Below are positions 1 through 9,005 of a stretch of 64,000 nt of DNA, piece by piece. This stretch comes from Thinopyrum elongatum (Eukaryota; Streptophyta; Magnoliopsida; Poales; Poaceae). The stretch covers positions 523,232,228-523,296,227 of the forward strand of contig CM022302.1 in assembly GCA_011799875.1 (NCBI GenBank), written 5' to 3'. A program made the translations under genes and the position numbers. Each line of letters starts with the position of its first letter. The first letter of the stretch is position 1. Below the pieces are notes generated by a model, which saw only the letters and a program-made list of their open reading frames with translations, did no database searches and was not told the DNA's origin.

Positions 1-7
1 GCAAGCC

Positions 8-253
8 ATGGGCTTCTTCAGCGGGAAGGGAAGGGAGGTTCAGCGCCGGCATGAGCTCTTCCCGCGGCTCCCTCCACTGTCGCCACCGGCTAGACCGCGG
101 CACACCACCCGGGAGCGAGAGAGCTGTACATACCAGTCCACCAGACGCGGTGGCACTGGGAGTACCGCCAGCCCCTGTAGTATCCGGATTGTGAACCTGC
201 CCGCACGCGGGCATCTGGACGCGCAGCGCACCCCCGTTCCGGCTGACGGTTGA
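8..253 (+). pseudogene. captured gene fragment (unit 0 copy)
   Basis: This is the unit 0 copy of the short reading frame described at 16693-16941. Its frame is disturbed by several indels relative to that copy. The recognisable core (VHQTRWHW, then YPDV and PVPADG) is spread over different frames. I infer no function. Confidence 0.55.
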
Positions 254-849
254 CCGGCCCATTTAGTATAATTATGCTTTATTAAGTTTGTTTCGGCCGC
301 GTGGTAAAATGGATATGCCTCCCGTTTGGCGCCCCTCAAATCAAAAAGTGGACGCACACGTCCGCCTGGGCCGACCCAAACGGATGAAATGCGGACAAAA
401 CGTGCGTCGTTTCGGTCCGCCTGGTTGGAGTAAGGTCAAATCCAACGCACGACCCCAAACGGATGTCTGTTTTGTCCGCTTTTCGTTCGTTTGGGTTGGC
501 AATCACTAAAAAAAGACACACGTGACATTTTGGGCCGAACGAAAAAAATTCTGTCATGCTTATGACACTTTTATGACGATAATTTGACAAAGCTGGTATC
601 ATCATAGATGTGGTGGGCTCATACTTTTGTGACCAAAAATCATGTCAGAAAATGGGTTTTTTGTCCTGGGGCGGGCCAGGGACGCACCTGCATGAATTCT
701 TTGGGCCGTCCATGACCAAAAATTCGTGGTAGAAGCGAGGGCGAGGAAAATTTCGGGGAGTTCCCGTGTACGGTGGGTGGTTGGGGGGGCGGAGTGATGC
801 ACGGAGGTTTGCCACGTTTTCTCTCGTGTACGTATGCGCGTGTGTGCAG

Positions 850-1385
850 GCGTTGGGCTCTAACTGAACCCGAGCGAGGCGTTCGCTTACTGAACCCGAG
901 CGATTGCACTAGCTACGTTACTGAACCCGAACGACCGATGCTTGGCTGTTAACTGAACCAAACGACTTCTTACCTTCGCTACTGCTGCTAATTGAACCCG
1001 AGCAATCATCGATCGCTCGCGCTGCTGCTCGCTGCTTCTGAATGAAGCCGATCGAACATGCTGCCTCTTGATGAACAGTGAACGTGCGGTTGGTTGAACG
1101 AGTCGAGACGTACGTGGTTGGGGTTGGATAACAGTTCCGGTGGGGATTGGATGAACAGGACCCCGTGGTATAGGCGTTGCCGCTGGATGAACAAGACCCC
1201 GAGAGGAGGCCGCCACAGCGGAGCTGGTTGGGGGTGGATGAACAGGACCCTGGAGGGCTGGTTAAACAGTAGCCGGTGGAGGGCTGATAACAGTAGTCGT
1301 TGGGAGAACAGTAGCTGGTGGAGTTTGAAGGAAGTCGAGGTGGGTGAAAAGTAGCCCGTGGAGTCCCGTTTGCGGTACGCCACAC
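850..1385. repeat. short-period arrays, unit 0 copy
   Basis: The unit 0 copy of the two arrays described at 17540-18100: first spaced TGAACCCGAGCGA-like motifs, then spaced GATGAACAG motifs. Several spacer lengths differ from the other copies. Confidence 0.7.
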
Positions 1386-1615
1386 CCCTCCCATGAACAG
1401 AACCCCCGGTTTTAGATGTTAGGCTTTGGTGCGATGTCTGTTTGGTATTCAACTCGGACATTCGCACCCCTTCATCAATGGGATAGAGTAGCACAGGTGT
1501 TGCTAAGATGGTGGCTTCAGGCTTACTGATGTTTACTTTATAAGGTATTTGTGAATAATTAGTACAATGGCTGCATGCACTCGCCGATGTAGAGGCGGAG
1601 GTATCCCCTCATTTT

Positions 1616-1977
1616 CTATAAAGATAATAAAAATTAAAAATTACTCACTGCACACTACAACCCGCCATAACAGCTCTCATCTTCTACTCATTGCACAAGC
1701 TAATAATTGCACCGGGTGCTTCATCTCTTGCAGTGCAGCCACGAGAACAGCCGCGTCAAAGTCGCCCACCACTGTCAGCACACTCTCGTCCTCCGTTAGA
1801 TGTCATCGACTTGATCCTGACATCTACACGCCATCATCGAGAAAAAAATACATGAAGGCAAGAGATCAGAATCATGCGTATAGTGGAAAGAAGTCTAGGG
1901 AATACCTTTGATCTTTGCCACATTCTGCATATGCATGATCTCATTTCCCACAGTTGTATAGACCCCTTAATCTGGTC
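1616..1977 (-). pseudogene. HMA-domain exons of the kinase-HMA gene, unit 0 fragment
   Basis: The last two exons of the kinase-HMA gene are recognisable here on the minus strand, including the codons for the CGK metal-site motif near 1955 and the central HMA strand-helix near 1730-1800. Indels break the frame, and the sequence belongs to the noisy class, so the breaks may be sequencing errors. No kinase exons precede it, because the unit ends at the 2190 junction. As it stands it is a fragment without a promoter or start codon. Confidence 0.65.
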
Positions 1978-2055
1978 CAGAACAACAATGGCTAATCAGT
2001 AAATCACATACATACGGAGTATATAGTATCATCTTTCCGTAAGCCACTTCTTTGC

Positions 2056-2187
2056 ATGCTCATCCAGAGGGTTTCATTCGCCAACATGATCTTCGAATCC
2101 TCCGCGTCCCGTGCGAGTTGCAACTCTCCTTACAAGCTCAATCTCTCCAAATGCCTTGACCTTCTTGAGTTCCCTTATGATTGTCGC
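2056..2187 (-). pseudogene. NAM-associated domain fragment, cut by the 2190 junction
   Basis: This matches the C-terminal end of the NAM-associated coiled-coil fragment described at 18741-19010. It is truncated where unit homology stops near 2187. It lies in the same relative position, between the HMA exons and the rest of the gene. Confidence 0.55.
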
Positions 2188-2363
2188 CTAGCTAATAGAG
2201 AGAAGTGTCCTCTCTTATCTCCGTGCTTGGTCGACGCTACGTACTATAGGTATATATACACAGAGAAGTGATCGACCTCCTCCTTCTCCGAGAGATTGGT
2301 CGAACAATAAGTTTTCGTATATCTATCCGACGCTACTAGCTACATATATACAATATAAGATCC

Positions 2364-5300
2364 CTAACATCTGATGTCAAGTTCCACATGGTATTCTCCG
2401 GCTGGATTGATGACGTGGTCAAGAAAGAATCCAGCCAATTCCTCTTGAATTGCCTTTAAGCGATCTTGTGGTAGGAGTTCATCCCGCATCTGCCAAATCT
2501 AATTTGAAGAAGGGGGTCAATACATATATATGAATGAAACTCAACACAAATGATGGTAATAAAATAAAATTGTGAATATTATTGCTTACGCACTTCATAT
2601 TGTTTTTCAGAGTAGCCCCGCTTAGAGGTCGTTGTGTTGTAGATGTACTCGCAAACGTAGTATCCACAAAAATTATTTCCGCCTTCCTGCCACAACCACT
2701 TTACGAGAAATAGAGGTCAATCAAACTGATAATCAAGCATTATAAATGGTATTGATGAAACTAGCTAGAATCAATGGGAGATGCGCGGAACTAGCTAGTA
2801 GTACTTACTTTCGGGTGTGTAAATCGCAGATCCCCCGGCAGTCCCGGAACTTCTGCGGTGAACACTTTTCAAACCCTGCGAGACAAAGAAAATAATTACT
2901 TGATATCAGGAAATGAACAAAGTTGCCGATATGGTGCGATAATGATCGATTGAACTTACTTCTGGAGCATTTCAGTCATGGCTGCATACTCCTTGGGATC
3001 TTTTCGTCTTGAGTCTAAGACCGTTACTAGTCCTTGCTCAAGCTTAATCTCTAGGAGAATAAAGTGGAAGCTGCGCACGCATGCATAACTCATCAATTAC
3101 ATTACTATAACCTCGAGTAATAATGGAAACCGAATATGCAGAAGACAGTAACACTCACTTGAAGTTGTAAGGAAAGAGTATTTTATCTTTGTTTTGATTT
3201 TTAAGCAACGATTGTAGCAAGTTGGCCTCGGTTTCTTTCGGATTATATGTAACCGTCCATTCATCTATGAGATTTGTGTTAATGAACCCAATATCATAGA
3301 TTTGTGCATTTCTGCATTCGACGATCTTCAATCTGCATAATATAGTGAGGATAATTATATATACATGCAATGAAAGAGCTGAGCTATATATAGAGACTTA
3401 ATTACAGAAGTATAGTACTTACAGATAGTAGCAAGTGATGATTATTTTATCGAGGTCCTTTTGATTGAAAAACTGGAAGAACTCCTCAAATGGAACAGAC
3501 AACAGATCAATTCCAACGAGGTCGTGCTCCTCTTTAACTCTCAGCGTCAAAATATCCTTCCCAGACTTGCAGGTGTCCATGTACCACTTATGGAATCTTC
3601 GCATCATCGTTGTTAGAGGAGGATCACCAGGTCTGACGAGAGGCTTCCCGTACTGGTATTTGTGTTCGTCCACCTCCATTGTATCAAAATGTGCATCGTC
3701 GGGCAGGTAATCACCAGGATTGGTACCGGGCAGCATCCCCGGCAGATTTGCGACGATATTGCTAGACACCTTGAGCGGGGGGCACGATTGGTTTGCCTGT
3801 TCGCCGAGCTGGGGAATTTTGTTCCCACTTCTTCGTTCTTGTAACCTTTTGTCAGTTGAAGTAGTTCCCGACCGGTGCGCTCCTTCCACTGCCTTTTTAA
3901 GAGCGCGGACATGGTTGTCATCCGGCGGAGGCGGTGGTGGTCGCTTCAGGTTCTTCACAGTGCGCTTCAATTTCACCGGATCCATCTTCTCCTCCGGAGG
4001 TGGATTTTTCTTTGCAGAAAAGTCCCTCACTTGGGCTTTACAGATCTCCGCGTTTTCCTCGTCGGTCATCTCGTATGGTAACTTCTCTAGAGGCGTGAGA
4101 GTCGAACCGAATCTGTATTGCCTCCCGCCTCTGGCTGTACTGCTAGACGCCGGAGCAGTCGGAGTGGCTGCGGCTGTCTTCCTTCGTTGCTTACGAGGCG
4201 GAGAAGGAGGTGGGCTGCTCGAACGCGCCGGCGCAGGCGGAGAAGGAGGCGGAGTGCCGCCAAGCGCCGAAGCAGCCGGATAAGGAGGCGGAGGAGGAGG
4301 CGGAGTGCCCTGACTCGCCGGAGGAGGAGGCGGAGGAGGAGGCGGAGTGCCCTGACTCGCCGGAGGAGGAGGCGGAGGCATCCAGTTCGGAAGGTTGATG
4401 AGCTCCTTCCGCCATAGACATGGAGTCTTCAGAGCAAGACCCAGCTGAGTCTCCCCTTCATCGGTAGGGTGGTCAAGCTGGAGCTCCTCAAATCCCTCCG
4501 TTATTTCATTGACCATCACAACAGCATAGCCTTGTGGAATCGGAAGGCAGTGAAAAGTTGCGCCGGGTTGAGGAGGTGTAACAGAGCCGACATCCGCCTT
4601 GACTTTGAGGTGCTGCCATTGCGTCATAAGGTGGCAATCTTGAGCCTTCGTGATAGCATCCACGGGGTAGCAGGGAGCCGTGAAGTCAGGCTGCTGAAGG
4701 ACCTCGGTGGAAGCCACGCTGCTTCTCCACTGAGATGGAGGGGTAGCTTCTGGGGTAGCTCCGGCAGGTCGCTGGCTCTGAACTAGTAGTGCTTGTTCCT
4801 CTAGCGCTCGTACCCTTGCATTCAGCGACTGCAGTTCCGTCTGCTCCACTTTCCTCCTCCTCTCCCGGGTTTTGTAACCGCCTGCGCTGGGAAACCCAAC
4901 CCTCCACGCAACGGAGCCTGCCGTGCCTCGTGTTCGTCCTGGGTGCTCAGGATTCCCGAGGGCCTGTGTGAGCTCGTCGTTCTCTCTGTCGGGAACGAAC
5001 GTCCCTTCCTGCGCTGCGGCGATATACTTCTGAAGCTTCTTGACGGGTATTTCAAGTTGCTCCTTCGTCCAATGGCACTTCCCTGTTTCAGGGTCCAAGG
5101 TTCCCCCAACCCCGAAGAACCAAGTCCTTGAACGGTCTGGCCAGTTCAATGTCTCTGGTTCGACCCCTTTATCAAGCAGGTCCTTCTCAGCCTTGTCCCA
5201 CAACGGCCGGGCTTTGAGGTAGCCACCTGACCCCGTGCGATGGTGATACTCCTTCTTTGCAGCATTTTTCTTGTTTGTCGCTGACATCTTGTGGGCCACA

Positions 5301-6109
5301 AATGCGAGCCAGTGATCTCTTATCTTCTCAAATCGGCCGGTGAATTCTGGAGTCTTCCCTTTGTTGACAAACGTTGATTTCAACTCATTCTTCCACCTCC
5401 TGAATAGATCTGCCATCTTCTTAAGAGCATGAGCCTTGACCAATGGCTCTATAACTGGCTTATCCAGATCCTCCTCTGGCGGTAGGGTGAATTTTGCCTT
5501 CAGCGCGGTCCAAAGATCATCTTTCTGTCTATCGTTGACAAAAGACACTTGAGGGTCTTTGCTCTTAGGCTTATTCCATTGGTGGATGCTGATCGGGATC
5601 ATGTCCCTAACAAGAACCCCGCACTGAGCAGAAAATGCTTCCTTGGTCCGGCTGGGTTCAATCGGTTGGCCATCGCCCTTGATTGCTGTGATCGTGAACC
5701 TTTCATCCTAGCGCAACCTTTTCTTCGGGCCTCGTCTCGTTACCGAAGTTTGGCTCGATCCGGAGGGCTAGAAAAGAAGAAAGAAGAGAGTTAATATGTG
5801 TACATACCAAAACAATTAATGCATCAATTAGCTAGTCAGCACAGGCTTAATTAATATATATACCTCGCTGGACTTTGCAACAACTCCTTCCTCCGTTTGC
5901 TCATCGGAGCCATCATAATCATGTCCTTCCACCTCCATTGTTCGATCACCGGAGCCTGCTTCACCCTCTCCTTCCAGACCATCGGTGTCGTTGAGATACG
6001 ACAAGATATCACCTCCGCCGAGGATTATGTCCCCCAACAACTGTTCTACTTCGATGTCTCGGTGCTCCATAGTTTCTGCAACTATTACAACATGGCAATT
6101 AATATACAA
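2364..6109 (-). pseudogene. CACTA second gene with Ulp1-like (C48) protease domain, two nonsense codons
   Basis: This is the multi-exon second gene of the element. The N-terminal exon (about 6109-5870) is acidic. The central exon includes an open stretch of 727 codons from 5602 with a WNKPK start region, a coiled coil (LNARVRALEEQ) and long poly-proline blocks (about 4240-4400). Exons at 3332-3159, 3070-2960, about 2875-2817, about 2690-2588 and about 2490-2364 follow with GT-AG borders. They encode a Ulp1-type cysteine protease fold: His in FHFILLEIK, Asp in VTVLDSRRK and Cys in NNFCGYYVCEYI. Two in-frame stops break it, a TAG at 5708-5710 just before the conserved DERFTITAIK block and a TGA at 2869-2871 where the family has Trp. 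Both are also present in copy 2, so they predate the duplication. The exact start codon is uncertain (6107-6109 or 6068-6070). Confidence 0.8.
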
Positions 6110-6304
6110 ACATGACAGATGGATATATTAGTGCAAACGTAGACCTAGCTAGCTCGACGCTTCTACGGTTTGGGGTGGCCTCGACAACTCTTCTACGGAC
6201 CGCCTCTCTCATGAATGTCCGACGTCCGGACCGACAAGGGATTTAACAAAATGACGCCATTCTGGATGTGCAGAAAATGGTCCATATTTTTGTTGATCTC
6301 ATCT
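6110..6304. other. CACTA spacer upstream of the second gene
   Basis: This spacer lies between the 5' end of the second gene and the hairpin. It probably holds the second gene's 5' leader or promoter, but I see no convincing TATA box or other site. Confidence 0.4.
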
Positions 6305-6661
6305 ACCCTTCTATCTGTCACGTTGTCTAGTGCCAAAGAATTCAAGAAAACCATGACTTCATCATTAGCCAGAAATGACAGGCGTATAATGGTACGAAGC
6401 TCTTCAAAGTTGTTTTGGAACGGAGTTCCCGATAGAATAATTCGCTTTTTGGTACAAAGTTCAGCAAAGAGCCTTCCGAATATCGCTATTTGGAAGGCCT
6501 TTGCTGAAATTCATACCAAAAGGCGAATTATTCTATCCGGAACTCCGTTCCAAAACAACTTTGAAGAGCTTCATAGCATCATACACCTGTTACTTCCGAC
6601 TAATGATGAAGCCATGGATTTCTTCAATACTTTGACAGACAGCGTGACATATAGAAGAATA
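6305..6661. repeat. long hairpin made of a captured SNF2-helicase fragment
   Basis: Two arms of about 170 bp face each other around a loop of about 14 nt (6478-6491). Bases 6396-6445 are the reverse complement of 6523-6572 with one mismatch in 50. The outer stem (6305-6395 against 6573-6661) pairs at roughly 75-80%, and the inner stem also pairs well. Read on the plus strand, the right arm encodes a SNF2-family motif III block, KRRIILSGTPFQNNFEEL, followed by HLLLP. The left arm is its antisense. This block is typical of the RAD54/CLASSY-like SNF2 branch; the CLASSY resemblance is from memory. The same hairpin is in copy 2 at about 28835-29175. A transcript from either strand would fold into a dicer-like substrate. 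Expression is not shown. Confidence 0.85.
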
Positions 6662-6737
6662 TATATATATATGAGATCAGAAAAAAAATTGGATCAACTT
6701 GTGCACATCCATAATGGGGGCATTCTTGATAAATCTA

Positions 6738-6905
6738 TATATGTCAAAATTCAAACTTTGACATATGATCAAACTTTGACATATGATCAAATGTTGCATA
6801 TGTCAAAATTCAAACTTTGACATATGATCAAACTTTGATATATGATCAAATGTTGCATATGTCAAAATTCAAACTTTGACATATGATCAAACTTTGATAT
6901 ATGTC
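6738..6905. repeat. 59-bp tandem repeat with internal palindromes
   Basis: About three copies of a unit of roughly 59 bp, each holding CATATGTCAAA, a short spacer and then TTTGACATATG, so each unit can fold into an 11-bp stem. TATGATCAAA motifs lie between the stems. It directly abuts the SNF2 hairpin. Confidence 0.8.
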
Positions 6906-6929
6906 CACCGCGATATAAAATAATACATA

Positions 6930-7400
6930 GACTTGTTCGGGCGAGAGGGGGTTGATCGACGTCCCCCCTCATGTCGAAGTTACCGAAGTTATCTTCTAGT
7001 GGTTTGGGTGGCCTCGAGAGTTTGTCGGGTAGGGGCGGGAGGGGGTAGGAGATCGACAACGCTTTTTTTCTAGGGTTTGGGTGGCCTCGAGAGTTGGTCG
7101 CCCGGTATATCGAGAGGGGGGTGAACATTTTACCTTAGTAACTTAGAAAAAAAATGTTATCGAGGAGGGGGTATATCGACCCCTCCCCTCATGTCAAAGT
7201 TATCGGGGAGGGGCTATATCGACAACGACATACATATAGCCACATACATATAAAAAAAATGTTATCGGGGAAGGGGTATATCGACCCCCCCCTCATGTTG
7301 AAGTTATCGGGGAGGGGGTATATCGAGAGGGGGGTGAACATTTTACCTTAGTAACTTAGAAAAAAATGTTATCGGGGAGGGGGTATATCGACAACGACAT
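6930..7400. repeat. GGGGAGGGG / TATATCGA minisatellite
   Basis: Repeated blocks built from TTATCGGGGAGGGG, TATATCGAC, CCCCTCATGT and CGACATACATA. The equivalent tract in CACTA copy 2 (29655-30320) has clearly more repeats than this one. Confidence 0.8.
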
Positions 7401-7683
7401 ACATACATGGAAAAAAATGATATCCATCTATACATACATAGCCACATACATATATACATGGAAAAAAATGCTATGAAAAAAATACATATATGAACAAAAA
7501 ATTAATACACATATGAACAAAAAAATACATATATGAACAAAAGAATGCTCTGAACAAAAAAATTAATACATATATGAACATCCATACATACATAGAGCCA
7601 CATACATACATATATACATTATATATATATGAACAAAAAAAATCATCATATAAAATATGAAAAAAAATCATCATATACACAGA
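7401..7683. repeat. AT-rich simple repeats (ACATACATA, ATGAACAAAAAA)
   Basis: Low-complexity tract of alternating ACATACATA and TATGAACAAAAAA blocks. I see no coding content. Confidence 0.75.
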
Positions 7684-7965
7684 GCCGGGGCGGCGGCGGC
7701 TCACAGCGGGGGCGGCCGGCGAGGGCGACGGTAGGGGCGGCGAGGGCGGCGACGGTGGGGGCGGGCCGGGGCGCGGTCGGGCGCGCTCGGGGGCGGCGGA
7801 CGGCGACGACGACGGTGGGGGCGGGCCGGGGCGCAGGGGCGCGGCCGGGCGCGCTCGGGGGCAGCAGACGGCGACGGCGTGGGCGGCGGACGGCGTCGGC
7901 GTGGGCTCGGGGGCGGGGCAGGGGCACGGGCGACGGCGACGGCGTCGGGGCAGCCTGGCGGCGTC
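7684..7965. repeat. GC-rich GGCGGCGAC minisatellite
   Basis: A sharp switch from AT-rich DNA to about 280 bp of GGCGGCGAC/GGGGGCGGGC repeats with strong G skew on the plus strand. Open frames across it on both strands are compositional and are not called genes. Confidence 0.75.
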
Positions 7966-8017
7966 GGAATTGCGATGAAACTAAATTTTCACCAGTCTTG
8001 CTTATATACACGAAGCA

Positions 8018-8260
8018 TTGGTCCCGTTCGTGACACCAACCGGGACTAATGACCCCTTTAGTCCCGGTTGGTGCCACCAACCGGGACCAAGTTCTCTTTT
8101 CAGCAGCCCAAAGGGCGGGAAGCAGGACCTTTGGTCCCGGTTGGTGGCACCAACCGGGACTAAAGGGCGTGCATTGGTCCCGGTTGGTGCCACGAACCGG
8201 TACCAATGCACCCCTTTAGCCCCGGTTGGTGCCACCAACCGGACAAAAAGCCTTGTGCTG
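8018..8260. repeat. internal block of CACTA subterminal-type TCCCGGTTGGTG repeats
   Basis: Several copies of TTTAGTCCCGGTTGGTG and its inverted form CACCAACCGGGACTAAA make a set of mutually complementary hairpins. They are the same motif class as the element's subterminal repeats at 13315-13570 and 24495-24680, but lie about 5.3 kb from the right end. Confidence 0.8.
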
Positions 8261-8282
8261 CTCGCGTCGCGGCCAAAGTTTA

Positions 8283-8370
8283 GTCCCACCTCGCTAGTTG
8301 AGAGAGCTCGAGAGTGGTTTATAAGCCTGCTGCGCTCACTCTCTCGACTCCTCTCAACTGCAGGCTTTCG
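8283..8370 (+). promoter_or_regulatory. snRNA-promoter-like motif pair inside a hairpin
   Basis: GTCCCACCTCG at 8283-8293 is one base from the plant snRNA upstream sequence element consensus RTCCCACATCG. TTTATAAG follows at 8318-8325, about 25 bp downstream. The flanks GTTGAGAGAGCTCGAGAGTG and CACTCTCTCGACTCCTCTCAAC are near inverted repeats, so the pair sits inside a hairpin. No snRNA is recognisable downstream. The resemblance may be coincidental. Confidence 0.35.
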
Positions 8371-9005
8371 GCCTAAACTCCACTATGTCCTGTGGGCCTA
8401 CTGGGCCTGCTGCGGGCCTGAATCCTGGCCCATGGTTGGGTTTCTAGTCGTATCAGGCCGTGTGGCCCAGTGGCGGCACTTTTTTTATTTTTATTTTGTT
8501 TTCTTTGTTGCTTTTTTTATTTTATTTTGTTTCTACTTATTTATTATTAAAGTTTATTTGTTTCTACTTATTTACTTTATTGTTTCTACTTATTTATTTT
8601 ATTTTCTTTTTTGCTTTTTTTATTTATTTTAGGAAAATTCTTTTTCTTTTAATGTTTTGAAGAGCAAATTAACTTTGCATAAATTTTATATAATTTTAGT
8701 TTCAATAATACAAGAGGTTTAAAAAGTTGAAAAGCACTTCAAATGAACTCTGAAGAGGTTGAAAATGAGCATGATATCATCATTTCACCCACATAGCATG
8801 TGCTAAAACTCTGAAGAGGTTGAAAATGGACAATCTCTTTCGAAGTATCAGGGTTTCGGACAAAAACTCACCTGTTACAAAGGGATTTCATTTTTTTGAA
8901 CTAATTTGAACTCCAGACTTTTTGTGTGCTCAAAATGAACCATTCAAAGCCACATCATCCATTTTCAACCCTTTCTGACTTCATCTGTCTTCACTTTTTC
9001 TTCGC
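8371..9005. other. T-rich CACTA spacer downstream of the transposase gene
   Basis: Mostly TTTATT-rich low-complexity DNA (8478-8640), then AT-rich sequence with repeated CTCTGAAGAGGTTGAAAAT motifs at about 8747 and 8810. It probably includes the 3' untranslated part of the transposase transcript, which reads leftward. I see no gene. Confidence 0.6.

Larger units (their letters stand above)
1..2190. repeat. Unit 0: partial, indel-rich copy of the tandem unit
   Basis: This stretch aligns along its whole length with 16686-18900 of unit A. It carries in order a small captured gene fragment, a MITE-like stretch, two short-period arrays, the HMA exons and the start of the NAM-associated fragment. 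It differs from unit A by many single-base insertions and deletions, so it has the same noisy character as 24752-45790. Homology to the unit stops abruptly near 2187-2190, where the sequence switches to internal CACTA DNA. The unit body that should follow (equivalent to 18900-24468) is missing. This is either a real deletion or a misjoin. Confidence 0.8.

Noticed and set aside
3720..4421. Open frames on the plus strand opposite the poly-proline region, rich in Arg and Glu
   Set aside because: They are the antisense reading of the proline-repeat part of the second CACTA gene on the minus strand, and have no independent support.
7629..8206. Long overlapping frames on both strands (Arg/Ala/Gly-rich)
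   Set aside because: They arise from the GGCGGCGAC minisatellite and the TCCCGGTT repeats; the composition explains the lack of stops.
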